From contig JWZX01003308.1 of the NCBI GenBank assembly GCA_001275005.1, positions 1 to 30,731 of the forward strand: a DNA stretch of 30,731 nt, read 5' to 3'. Shown one piece after another: positions 11,570 to 20,112 of the stretch. The notes beneath the pieces were generated by a model. The model worked only from the letters and a program-made list of their open reading frames with translations, did no database searches and was not told where the DNA came from. Numbering within the stretch: the stretch's first letter is position 1; every line of letters begins with the position of its first letter. The translations under genes and the position numbers were made by a program. Source of the DNA: Chrysochromulina tobinii (taxonomy: Eukaryota > Haptophyta > Prymnesiales > Chrysochromulinaceae).

Positions 11570-11963
11570 GGCAGCAGCTGCTGCTGTGGGTCCCGGAATC
11601 CACCAGCAACGAGCCGGCCCGGCTGCGGTTCCTGCGCCGGAAATGGGTCGTCCTCCCTCTCCTCCTTTTTTGATATTTCCAACTTTTTGGCGCGTGGTGT
11701 CGGGCGTTTCTCGCCAGTGTCCACTTGGCAATGCTTGATGGAAGGCCAGTCAGTCAGTCAGTTATTTCGCAGTCCCTCCCCGCACTCATATACCGCCGTT
11801 TCGCAGTATGGCTCCGCGGCTCCCGTCAGTGACACAAGAATTTGTACTGTGGAAGCTCTGACATCTCGCTCACGGGGGCTACTCTGTTAGTGAGGTCGGT
11901 CTCTCCCAGCGGACAGGGTGATCGCATGCAGAATGTTGGCTTTCCTGCATTTCTGCATGCATC
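11570..11963. promoter_or_regulatory. Divergent intergenic/promoter region between the giant NLR-ROCO gene and the 811-aa gene
   Basis: About 390 bases separate the two outward-facing first ATGs, so the region probably carries both promoters and 5' leaders. The giant gene's frame stays open from 11569 back to about 11731 but without an ATG. A perfect inverted repeat, GCATGCAGAA (11924-11933) and TTCTGCATGC (11951-11960), ends three bases before the ATG of the rightward gene and could form a leader hairpin or a palindromic binding site. I see no TATA element. Confidence 0.45.
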
Positions 11964-14399
11964 ATGAGACATGTTATCCAAAAACTTATTAGCGAACAAG
12001 CGTTACAGATGCGCTTCACGAACGTGCTAATTGTGAGCAATGTTAGAACCTGGACGTTCTTGATGGACGCCATTACGCTCCATGATACGCTCCGTGACGC
12101 AATCGAATCGGCGCTCATGCAGGAGGCCATCGAGGATGATCAGGTGATCCTCGCGCAGCGTGCGCTCGTCGCACGGATGAATCCCGCCGAGTTCGTGGAG
12201 CTCCTTTACGTCGACAACAAGGCGCTCCTCAAGTGGCATGAGCACACTGTCCACGGCCATTTGTGGACCGTGCTTGCGCTGCGCCTACAATACACGTATC
12301 GCTACCGGCCGTCAACCGTGACGGCGCGTCTTGGCCTCTTCAACGCGATCTGCCGGGCCCTTAAGTCGACGCGCCGGCGACTTCGCGCCATCCAGGAGCT
12401 CCAACAGGACGTCCTTGCGCAGGCAGTGGTCTTCTTTCGGCAAGTGGGCGTGCCGCTTGCGAAGCGCGTACATGATCTACGGCGCATCCTCAGCACCATG
12501 AAGTGCACGAGCACCAACCGGCATCAGGTGGCCGCCGCCATCCGCAATAGACATCAGTCGCTGCTCGCGAACGGCAAGAAACTTTACGCGCTCGAGCTCG
12601 CCATGTGCCGGCTCGTCGACAACCCCAAGGACGCGCGTCGGCTGCAGCGCATCATGATGATAGACAACCCCCAGGCCACACCAGGCTTGCTCACGGGTAA
12701 GCTCCTTAGGCTGCACTCGCTGCGCAAGGCCATCATTCTCGCCGAACCGCCGCCAGCAACCACTGCTGCCACCGCTGAGCAGGGCTCCTCTAACGCTGAC
12801 ATGGAGCTTCAGGCACGTGCCCTCGAGGCCGCTGCCCTCGACGCGGAAGCCGCAACCCACGGCGCAGGCGTGGGCGACGACGACGAACAGGAAGCGGAAG
12901 ACGAGGAGGCCGCTGCGCCTACGCCTGCACGCTCATGGATGCTGGCGATGCTCGACGAGCCTACGAACGCATCGGGGGCGAGCGGTATGGCGAGCAGCGA
13001 GCTTGCTATGCAGCGGCGGCGGCGCCTACTCGCCGCCGTGATGCCCAACCTAAAGAGCTGCTCCACTGTTGTGGAAGAGGCGCAGGCGCACCGGGAAGAG
13101 CAGCGGACGTTTCACGTGCGCATGGCGGCGCTGTACCATACGAGACTGCAGGTGCGCAAACTCCAGAAGGGTGACCATGCGGGTGCGGCTCAGGCGCGTT
13201 CTCTTGCCGATCGAGAGCTTTCGAAGCTTCATCTCGATTATGATCTCGATGGCAAGGCGACCGTCGGCGAGCGGCTGCCAACCGCCTCCGCACGGGCCTC
13301 GACGCCGCGTCGGAAGATCATCCGTGCTCTGCATGTTCCTCCCAGGCCGGCAGCCTCCCCATGGTCCGACCTACCGCCGCTCGACAGCTCCACCATCGTC
13401 TCGCCGACACACCGGCACAAGCCACTTTGGGTCTATGCCTCGCCGCCCTCGCCCTCTCATCACGCCGTCGCCGTCGATCCCGGCGTCGCCGCAGCCGAGG
13501 CCGTCCAGACGATCACGACGTCGGCGGCCGCAGGCGGCGGCTCGCACACTGACGTGATGCACTTTGTCAACGACACGGGCGGCGTTGGCAGCCGCAGCGG
13601 GTTCCGTAGCCACCTGCCCTCACGCCTTGGCTCTCGCCAGCATGCACGCCAACCACTCGCTTCTTCGGACAGCGTCGATGGCGCCCTCGGCTCGCATCTA
13701 TCTCCCGCCCGAGCCGCTGCAGCGCGCGCCGCGTTCCAGGCGTTCCAGCGCTACCCTTCTACATCCCTCCTCGTCACCCCCTCGCCCATCTTCCTTGCCC
13801 TTCCGTCGCTCCTCCATCGCCCACCTTCGCGTGCCGCCCTCGCGCGCACCGCCGGCGGCGGCGTGATAACCGGCGGCCTCGGCACGCGGTCTCAAGCCTC
13901 AGCCTCGTCGCCCTCTCCCAGTGCCTCACCGCCCGCGTCGAACTCAAATCCGGATCAGGAACTGCTTGACCAGTTCGCCGCGGCGCTCGACGAGCAGCGG
14001 CAGGGGATGCTAGCATGCCCTACCAAGGCCGCTCCCCTTGCGCCGGCCGCTCTGGACGATCAGCTCTACCAGACGAGCATGAGCTCGTCGATCTCGAGGC
14101 ACCCGCGATCCGGGCTGCGGTCGCCACCACGCCAAACTCGACCTCGCTTGGGGAGTCTGGATGATGCACTTACCTCTTCGTCCGGCCTTTCCTCTACCGA
14201 CCTCCTCAACTCGTATGGCACGCCTCTCCCCTGGACGCCGGTCCGTTACGACTACCACTCACGCAACTACGTCCACAACGTGCAGCCCGTGTACCACTCG
14301 ACGATCGCACCCGGTGCATCAAAGCAGCTCCGCCACGTCTGTTCGCTCTCTGCGCTCGTGGTCGATTCGTATGACTCTACCACCATCCGAGGACGATAA
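11964..14399 (+). CDS. 811-aa protein of unknown function, helical head and disordered tail
   Basis: A single open frame with an ATG start. I do not recognise a family. Residues 1 to about 270 look alpha-helical and well ordered: acidic/aliphatic helices around LRDAIESALMQEAIEDDQ, a Trp/His-rich segment KWHEHTVHGHLWTVLALR, then basic helices. Residues about 280-320 form an acidic Glu/Asp/Ala stretch. Residues about 340-420 include a charged helix with RTFHVRMAALYHTRLQVRKLQ that may be a coiled coil. From about 430 to the end it is Ser/Pro/Ala/Arg-rich and probably disordered. No signal peptide or membrane segment is seen. It is divergent from the giant NLR-ROCO gene and followed in the same direction by the HAD-domain gene. 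The long GC-rich tail might hide introns, but the uninterrupted frame argues for a single exon. Confidence 0.7.
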   Translation: MRHVIQKLISEQALQMRFTNVLIVSNVRTWTFLMDAITLHDTLRDAIESALMQEAIEDDQVILAQRALVARMNPAEFVELLYVDNKALLKWHEHTVHGHLWTVLALRLQYTYRYRPSTVTARLGLFNAICRALKSTRRRLRAIQELQQDVLAQAVVFFRQVGVPLAKRVHDLRRILSTMKCTSTNRHQVAAAIRNRHQSLLANGKKLYALELAMCRLVDNPKDARRLQRIMMIDNPQATPGLLTGKLLRLHSLRKAIILAEPPPATTAATAEQGSSNADMELQARALEAAALDAEAATHGAGVGDDDEQEAEDEEAAAPTPARSWMLAMLDEPTNASGASGMASSELAMQRRRRLLAAVMPNLKSCSTVVEEAQAHREEQRTFHVRMAALYHTRLQVRKLQKGDHAGAAQARSLADRELSKLHLDYDLDGKATVGERLPTASARASTPRRKIIRALHVPPRPAASPWSDLPPLDSSTIVSPTHRHKPLWVYASPPSPSHHAVAVDPGVAAAEAVQTITTSAAAGGGSHTDVMHFVNDTGGVGSRSGFRSHLPSRLGSRQHARQPLASSDSVDGALGSHLSPARAAAARAAFQAFQRYPSTSLLVTPSPIFLALPSLLHRPPSRAALARTAGGGVITGGLGTRSQASASSPSPSASPPASNSNPDQELLDQFAAALDEQRQGMLACPTKAAPLAPAALDDQLYQTSMSSSISRHPRSGLRSPPRQTRPRLGSLDDALTSSSGLSSTDLLNSYGTPLPWTPVRYDYHSRNYVHNVQPVYHSTIAPGASKQLRHVCSLSALVVDSYDSTTIRGR

Positions 14400-14484
14400 G
14401 AGTCATACCCCAAAGTTTGACTTGACTTCATTCGCGTGCACGCCTGTCCACGACGGATCCAAGATTCCGAGTAGGCGGCCGAGT

Positions 14485-14493
14485 AATATAAAC
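14485..14493 (+). promoter_or_regulatory. TATA-like element upstream of the HAD-domain gene
   Basis: AATATAAAC lies in the otherwise GC-rich 275-bp gap between two rightward genes, about 180 bases before the first ATG at 14675. The same nonamer occurs about 95 bases before the E1 start (20011-20019). Its role is inferred from position, sequence and recurrence. Confidence 0.35.
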
Positions 14494-14674
14494 AGCCAGT
14501 TCAAACACACGGATTCATTCACGGCGCTGCCCCCGATGAAAGCACTCCTCTCCGTTTTCCAGGGGAGTCGGCTCGGCGCGAGCGCTCGGCGAGTGTTAGA
14601 AATCACACAGACACACATTCACATTCACACAATCGCGTTCACACCATGGCGTGACTGGGCGCTCAGGGCCTCTA

Positions 14675-16774
14675 ATGACCTCCACGGCCGCGTCCACGGC
14701 CGCCTCTGACGCCATCTCAGATTCGACCACCGACGCAAGCTCCACGGCCGCCTGCGCATTCGAGCGCCACGTGAGGCGTATCCACGCCAGTGGCAGCCAT
14801 GCAAAGGCGCCGTGTGTGCTCGATATTTGCCCTACGCTCTGCACGCACTTCGCGATTGGAAGCTTGGATCTCGTGCAGGCTGACCTGCAGGCGGTGTGCA
14901 ACTCGGAGGTGGCAGCCACAATCCTCGACTCGCTGACTGCAGCGGGGCTGACACGCACCTTCGGGCTGCGGACGGAGATTGTCAACTTCAAGAAGGCCCT
15001 TCTCCATGTCGTCGGTGACGTCCAGAAGCTCGAGCGCTCCATGGTGCGGCAGGCGAGCTTTTTTGCGAGCGAGTCGCCACGGTGCAAGATCGAGGGCCAC
15101 GATTGCGAACTGTGCAAAAAGTGGCGCCGTGCACGTCAGCGTGACCTCGCGTTCTGCCAACGGCCTGATGGCGGCGACGACGGCTCGCCAGAAGACACCT
15201 ACCTGCGCATCATCGAGTCGATCCACAGGATCAAAGGGCTGAGGATGGCTCTCGTCGACTTGCGAAGCATCCTCAAGCAGCTGTGCCTGCTCCCGCGCCA
15301 TCCGGACGATGCGCACCGCATGCCGAAGCCGCTGCTCGACCTACCGAGGGCATTCTTCGCCGCGTCGGCGATCGCTCGCGCCGAGGCTGAACAACTTGAG
15401 GGGTCTAGAGCTCAGCCACTCCCTGACGCGCCCGCGGGTACCACCGCGAGCGCAACAGATAGCCAGCCAGGGATCGGCCTGCTTCCAGACTACTTCCGGA
15501 ACGCGGTGGACATGGTGATGAGCGAGCTCCCGCCGCTCGCGCCGCACGTGCTCCATTACACACGTTGCTCCCTCGTCGCCCGAGGTGCTGCGAAGGCCCT
15601 CGCTCAGGCCGACGGCGCAGCCAAAGTCGCCCTTGCACTCGCACAGCAGCAGGAGAGGACCGCGAGGGTGCTTGAGCTCCTTCCGCACAGCCCACGTGGC
15701 CATCCATCGCTAGCAGAGCCATCCACTGGCTGTCCGAGTGCCGCACGTGAGGGCGAGCCGCTCTCGGCTGCTGGCTACGAGGCAGGCTCGCTCGCTGCGG
15801 ATGACCGTGCGCTCGTCACGGCCTTGTCATTCGAGATGAAGGTCGGAAACAAACGGCGTGTGCTCTCGGCGCTCCACGCCGCAAACGAGCACCTGTTGGC
15901 CACGCTCCGGCTTGTGCTCGACGGTCGGGAGCATCCTTCGGCGCAGCGGCTCTTTGTGGCCAGCGACTCCTCGCGAGGGCAGAATGCGATATGGTTCCCC
16001 CCGCCCTTTGCCGGCATCATTCAGATGGCCAAGGAGGGGAAGGAGGCCTACGACCGGTTCGAGGTGCAGATGAACGCCGCGATCGCGGCGGAGGGCTGTC
16101 CGTTAGCCGAGCTGCTCAGGACACGGCTGACGCTGCTAGACGGCGGCAGCTTGACCTGTCGCGTCTGTGGGCTGCAGTATCCAAAGCTGTGGCTGGATCG
16201 GGGCGTGTGCTGGCGGTGCGATGACGACGAGCGTCTCGCCGGCCGCTGCCCTTACGAGGCCGTCCCCGCCAAAGGCAAGAGCAAGGCGCACCCCTTTTGC
16301 CCGCACGAGCAGCTGCGCTGTGCATGCTGCGACGCGGGGTTTCAGAGATGCGACATCTGCCGATTAGCGCAGGGCGACGGGGAGGCCGTGCTTGCGGCAT
16401 GCGCGACCTGGCACCCGGACGTGCTCTTTCTCGATTTCGATCAGACACTGTGCTCGACGCGTAGCGGTGCAGACCCCCTCAAGGGCGTGCACAGCGTCGA
16501 TGCGGAGCTCCACGAAGCTGCGACCAAGATCTCGACGCACGTGCTCACGAGGAACCGCCACGTGGTCCCAATCCGTCTCTTTTTGGAGGAGCGCGGGGTG
16601 CCCATCGTTGGGATTCATTCCACGCCCAGCGGTGACTCGAAGGCGAGTTACATGCAGTCCATCCTCACTCAGGACGCGAGGGCCATCTTTGTCGACGACG
16701 ATGCCAACGAGGTGCAGGACCCCGAGATTGCCCGAGATACACGTATCTTCCGCGTGCTGTTCCAGCGGACGTGA
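14675..16774 (+). CDS. Cys-cluster (zinc-binding) protein with C-terminal HAD-like phosphatase domain
   Basis: The frame is open from 14651, but the first ATG is at 14675, giving 699 residues. The N-terminal two thirds are mostly helical and unrecognised, with a small Cys cluster CKIEGHDCELCKKW near residue 150. A dense Cys/His region near residues 495-580 (CRVCGLQY, CWRCDDD, CPHEQLRCACCDAGFQRCDIC) looks like tandem zinc ribbons or a RING/PHD-like fold. It is followed directly by a HAD domain: motif I LDFDQTLCST (Asp codons at 16433 and 16439), motif II VLTRN, motif III Lys in GDSKASY, and motif IV FVDDDANE. All four HAD motifs are intact, so phosphatase activity on a protein or small molecule is likely. 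The substrate is unknown; the zinc module presumably chooses it. The order of zinc cluster then HAD is unusual compared with FCP1-type phosphatases. Confidence 0.78.
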   Translation: MTSTAASTAASDAISDSTTDASSTAACAFERHVRRIHASGSHAKAPCVLDICPTLCTHFAIGSLDLVQADLQAVCNSEVAATILDSLTAAGLTRTFGLRTEIVNFKKALLHVVGDVQKLERSMVRQASFFASESPRCKIEGHDCELCKKWRRARQRDLAFCQRPDGGDDGSPEDTYLRIIESIHRIKGLRMALVDLRSILKQLCLLPRHPDDAHRMPKPLLDLPRAFFAASAIARAEAEQLEGSRAQPLPDAPAGTTASATDSQPGIGLLPDYFRNAVDMVMSELPPLAPHVLHYTRCSLVARGAAKALAQADGAAKVALALAQQQERTARVLELLPHSPRGHPSLAEPSTGCPSAAREGEPLSAAGYEAGSLAADDRALVTALSFEMKVGNKRRVLSALHAANEHLLATLRLVLDGREHPSAQRLFVASDSSRGQNAIWFPPPFAGIIQMAKEGKEAYDRFEVQMNAAIAAEGCPLAELLRTRLTLLDGGSLTCRVCGLQYPKLWLDRGVCWRCDDDERLAGRCPYEAVPAKGKSKAHPFCPHEQLRCACCDAGFQRCDICRLAQGDGEAVLAACATWHPDVLFLDFDQTLCSTRSGADPLKGVHSVDAELHEAATKISTHVLTRNRHVVPIRLFLEERGVPIVGIHSTPSGDSKASYMQSILTQDARAIFVDDDANEVQDPEIARDTRIFRVLFQRT

Positions 16775-17471
16775 TGTGTCTCACACCGCTCCCGAGTCTC
16801 TGTTATCTTGCCGGCGCTCGGCTGTGGGGTATTTGAGAACGTTGGACGCTGGTTTTTGATCAGACGACGGACGCGACGAATTGACGTCGCGGTCGTCGTT
16901 TTCAATAGTCGCGGTCGACGTCGGGGAAACCGAACCGGGCATGACGCACCGCTCCCAGGGGTTTGTGGTCGTTCCGGTCGGCACTCGACTCGCACGGAGC
17001 AAGTAGTATCGGCGATGAATCGTTCCGAAACTTGGTTCACTGGAGAGCCGCGTGCGCAACTTGCGACTCTGCTTCGTGCACGGCGATCCGTACGATGGAG
17101 GAATCGGCCCGGTGGGTAACCCCGGCTAGCGGCCCCTACCGCGCGGTAAAATCTAGACGAGACACTAAAAACGACAAAGGAGGCGCGGCGGGGGGGAGCC
17201 CGCGGGTATAGGGTTGGTACCAAAGTCAACTCCCCACTTCCGCGTTGCTTCACAGCTTCTATCAGACACAGTCACACGAGTCTGCCTTCAGTTACGTTAT
17301 GTCGCCCCCTCCCCCCCGCGCTCACCACACCGCCGTCTGTTGTATGGCATGTTGTATGGCATGTTGTGAGGATCTGGCGGCAACATCCGCGTCGTTCTGT
17401 GTACGAAGGCGACTCTCGAAGGCGACTCTCTCACACACATCTCTGCCAGCGCGCCGCGCGCTCTCACTCGG
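16775..17471. other. Intergenic region between convergent genes
   Basis: About 700 bases lie between the HAD-domain gene and the 3' end of viperin. I see no convincing gene; the short open frames here lack protein-like composition. There are two small direct repeats: a 12-bp unit TGTATGGCATGT twice at about 17340-17363, and a 13-bp unit CGAAGGCGACTCT twice at about 17405-17430. Both 3' untranslated regions probably lie here. Confidence 0.5.
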
Positions 17472-18740
17472 TCATGCTGTGGAGGCGGCGGGGGCGGCTG
17501 CGGCATCGGCGCATGGAGTGCGAGGCGCAGCCGCCTCCGGCGGCCCGCCTGCGGGGCCGCTGCCGGCGGGCGCCTCGACCGGCTGCCGGCTGCGGGACCA
17601 GCGCTCGGGGAAGTGCGCGCCGCGCCGGACGTACGCCTCGGGGTGGAAGCCGCGCCCCGCGCTCGCTAGCAGCTCCCGCGCCGCGGCCTCGACGCCCCCG
17701 GCGTGCAGCACCGACGCAGCCGTGGGCGTCTTGGTGCCCGTGGACGTGTCGAGCAGGCGGCCGAACTCCAGTCCCACGAGGAGTGTACGTACGCCTGCAT
17801 AGTCGCGTTGTCCTCCTCCTCGATTATGGACGGGTCGGACACGCCGGCCCGCGCGCGCGCGACGTACTCGGCGAACTGCGCAGCCGTCACGAGCAGGGGC
17901 GCGACGTCGTGCCCGCGCGTGGCGGCGGCGCCCGTGTTCTCGCCGCCCATGGGCAGGACCTGGAAGATCTTCCAGCGCATGGCCCCGGTCTCGTTGACGA
18001 GCGGGCTGAGGTCCTCATGCACGTTCAGCGCCGTGACGACCGTGTTGAGCTTGAACAGCACGCCGTGCTCGCGGCACAGCGCCGCGGCGCGGCGCACGTG
18101 GCCCAGCTGCCCGATGTCGGCGGGCCCCTCGCCCGCGCGGGGCGGCCGACCGCCCGCGGGCCATCGCCCTAGCTGGAACAGCGTGGCGGGCTCCACCGAG
18201 TCCACCGATACGCCCATGATGTCCAGGTGGCGCGAGTGCGCCTCGAACCACTGCGACGTGAGCCGCGAGCCGTTGGAGATGATGCTCGTGCTTTCGTACG
18301 CGAGCTCTTGCTTGCTGTAGCGCAGCAGCTCCCCTGCGAGCGGCAAGACGAGGGACACCGACCATGAGAGGAGGGCCGTCGGTGGCTTCTTACGAGGAGG
18401 AAATCGATGAGGCCAGAGGGGAGGCGGCGCTACCGACAAGCCCGTGGTACTGCGGCAGGAGCGGCTCGCCGCCTGCGATGTTGAGTTTCACGGCGCCGGC
18501 CTCGCGGAACAGGCGCAGCACGCGCTTGCAGTCCGCCTCGGACAGCACGTGCGACGACTTGGCTGTGTGAAAGCAGAACTTGCACGCGTAGTTGCACTTG
18601 CGCGTAAAGAAGAAGTTGATGGCGCGGCCGTCCACGAGTGTCGTCGCGGCCGAGGGTACGGGCGTGCCCAAGGTGCGCGCGCACACCGCGCCCGGCGGCA
18701 CCAGCCGCTGCCGGAGGGCTCGCAACATCTGCGGCATCAT
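17472..18740 (-). CDS. RSAD2: Viperin (radical SAM ddhCTP-type synthase), two exons, apparent frame lesion near C-terminus
   Basis: Exon 1 is 18740-18434 and exon 2 starts at 18333. Signature features: radical SAM CNYACKFC (three cluster cysteines) within FTRKCNYACKFCFHTAK, GGEP, the IISNGS strand, GVSVDS, FKLNTVVTALNVHED and RWKIFQVLPMGGEN. These are the family-diagnostic blocks of viperin, which converts CTP (or another NTP in some lineages) to its 3'-deoxy-3',4'-didehydro form, a chain terminator for viral polymerases. The N-terminus (MMPQMLRALRQRLVPPG) looks like a mitochondrial presequence or amphipathic helix. After MQAYV (about 17785-17797) the conserved sense moves to another frame, where the C-terminal block FHPEAYVRRGAHF and a stop at 17472 follow. 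One missing base would account for this: coding length plus one is exactly 390 codons. Human viperin is 361 residues. The cause may be sequencing error, natural mutation or editing. It is head to head with a CYTH triphosphatase. Confidence 0.9.
17780..17798 (-). other. Apparent one-base frame lesion in viperin
   Basis: Within a GTACGTAC microrepeat the reading frame loses register. Upstream sense (DNATMQAYV) and downstream sense (GLEFGRLLD to the conserved C-terminal block) both match viperin, but in different frames. The only GT-AG segment that would fix the frame here is 23 nt long, too short for a normal spliceosomal intron. A missing base is therefore the simplest reading. Confidence 0.7.
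18334..18433 (-). other. Intron of viperin (100 nt)
   Basis: Donor gtagcg at 18433 and acceptor ctcgcag ending at 18334. Splicing joins HGLVG to GELLRYSKQEL with a split Gly codon (phase 1) and restores the expected spacing between GGEP and SNGS. Unlike most E1 introns it contains no 10-bp repeat. Confidence 0.82.
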
Positions 18741-18856
18741 TCGCGCCTTCGCGCGCTCGGAGGGACGGAGAGGGACTCGAATTGCCGAAAGCCTCGAGTT
18801 GCCGAATTTGGTTCTCCTGTCTCGCTATTAATTAATGATGGAGCGTCAGCCACCTA
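18741..18856. promoter_or_regulatory. Short shared promoter region between viperin and thiamine triphosphatase
   Basis: Only 116 bases separate the two divergent ATGs, so core promoters and leaders must be shared or overlap. Two direct copies of TTGCCGAA (18782-18789 and 18799-18806) and an AT-rich TTAATTAA palindrome near 18828-18836 are the visible candidate elements. An out-of-frame ATG pair at 18835 and 18838 precedes the triphosphatase start, so its transcripts either start after these or use leaky scanning. Confidence 0.5.
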
Positions 18857-19708
18857 ATGTTGGCCGCGCGTTCGCTGATTCGCATCCTGCGGCGGAGCGG
18901 AGCGGTCGGCGGCGGGGCGGCAGCACGGCACCTCAGCACCGCCACCCCGTCGCCCGCCGACGCCGCCGACGAGGTGGAGCGCAAGTTCGCGCCGACGCCG
19001 CGCACGCTCGTGCTGCTCGCCTCGCTCGGCACGCCGCGCGCGACGACTTTCGTCGACCGCTACTTTGACACGCTCGACCACCTGCTTACGACGCGCGACA
19101 TGTGGCTGCGCCGGCGCGACGCGCGAGTGGAGCTCAAGTACCCGATGGCCGCCCAAGACGACGCCGCGCCCGCGCCGCTCGGCGGCGTGGATTACTACCA
19201 CGAGACGGGCGACTGGGCGCTCATTGCGCGCGTGGCGGACCTGGCGCGTCTGCGCGCGCCGTACCCCGCCCCCGCCGTGCCCCCGCCCGACGTTGAGCGC
19301 TGGCTCGAGCGCAGCGGCGTGCACTTGTTCGGCGAGCTGCGTACGCACCGCCGGCGCTACGTGCTGACGCTTCCCGTGGGCGGCGGCGGCGGGCCGCAGC
19401 AGCACCGGGTGCACGTGGACGTCGACAGCGTCGAGCTCACCGCGGTGGTGCCCGACGGCGGCACCGCCCGCGACGGCCGCGCCACCGCCGCCGCGCACGG
19501 GCGTCCTTACGCAATTGGCGAGGTGGAGCTGGTGGCGGCGGGCGGCGGCCTCGCGCCCGCCGCGGCGCTGCGAGATGTCTTTGGCGCTTTGGGCATCGAC
19601 CCCGTACCCACAGTGCGCGGCAAGGTCCTCGCGTACCTGCACGAACACCGGCCGGCGCACTACGCGGCACTGGGCGCCAGCGGGCTGCTGGCCGCGAAGC
19701 TGGGATGA
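18857..19708 (+). CDS. THTPA: CYTH-domain thiamine triphosphatase, probably mitochondrial
   Basis: 283 residues. Residues 1 to about 30 are Arg/Ala/Leu/Ser-rich without acidic residues (MLAARSLIRILRRSG), a typical mitochondrial presequence. The CYTH tunnel-fold motifs follow in order: EVERKF (the E-x-E-x-K signature), YFDT, MWLRRRD, VELKYP, ELRTHRRRY, VDVDSVEL, IGEVELVA and GKVLAYL. The spacing and the LAYLHEHRPAHY ending resemble animal thiamine triphosphatase (human about 230 residues), which hydrolyses thiamine triphosphate to the diphosphate using Mg2+. CYTH enzymes also include tripolyphosphatases and class IV adenylyl cyclases, so the substrate is not proven. The charged tunnel residues all appear present. 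It lies head to head with viperin. Confidence 0.85.
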   Translation: MLAARSLIRILRRSGAVGGGAAARHLSTATPSPADAADEVERKFAPTPRTLVLLASLGTPRATTFVDRYFDTLDHLLTTRDMWLRRRDARVELKYPMAAQDDAAPAPLGGVDYYHETGDWALIARVADLARLRAPYPAPAVPPPDVERWLERSGVHLFGELRTHRRRYVLTLPVGGGGGPQQHRVHVDVDSVELTAVVPDGGTARDGRATAAAHGRPYAIGEVELVAAGGGLAPAAALRDVFGALGIDPVPTVRGKVLAYLHEHRPAHYAALGASGLLAAKLG

Positions 19709-20112
19709 GTGTACGTCTTCTGATCGGAGTTAGCAGGTCAAACGAATCACATTGGAAAACACTCAGGATGCACTTAGGATACAGTATCCGATAACAATCC
19801 CCACCAAATCGGACAAACCCCACCTGACCCACAACGGTCAACGCACAACCAATACGCACAACCATCGGACAAGGGAAGGGAGCGAGGCCTCATCGCCTGA
19901 CCCTATAAAGATATCGGTAGGCTCACCCATTTAATCTTTGGTTCTCTGTGGGATGGTACCTATACCGCGTACCTACATTAGACAAATGCCGACGCGTTCA
20001 AACGAGACTAAATATAAACTCACGTGAACGAAAACATCTCTCGTTTTGGGCAAAACTCCGATGCGTCGGAGCCCAAGCTACCCCTCCACCGACGTGCCAT
20101 TTGTCGCCCGAT
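19709..20112 (+). promoter_or_regulatory. Leader and promoter region of the E1 gene, with TATA-like and E-box elements
   Basis: This 400-bp gap is visibly richer in A and T than its neighbours. AATATAAAC at 20011-20019 is followed at once by the palindrome CACGTG (20021-20026), about 90 bases before the first good ATG at 20113. Another TATAAA occurs near 19904. I see no gene here. The E1 frame is open for some distance upstream of 20113 but without family-like sequence. Confidence 0.4.

Noticed and set aside
16808-17119. Small forward frame in the gap after the HAD gene
   Set aside because: Arg-rich, with no recognisable motif; it lies between convergent 3' ends and resembles random GC-rich sequence.
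17778-17800. 23-nt intron to repair viperin
   Set aside because: Length and sites are too weak for a spliceosomal intron, and the other introns here are 76 nt or longer. A missing base is simpler. It is kept only as a test alternative.
18854-19660. Reverse-strand frame opposite the triphosphatase
   Set aside because: It covers the same codons as the CYTH gene, whose motifs are unambiguous.
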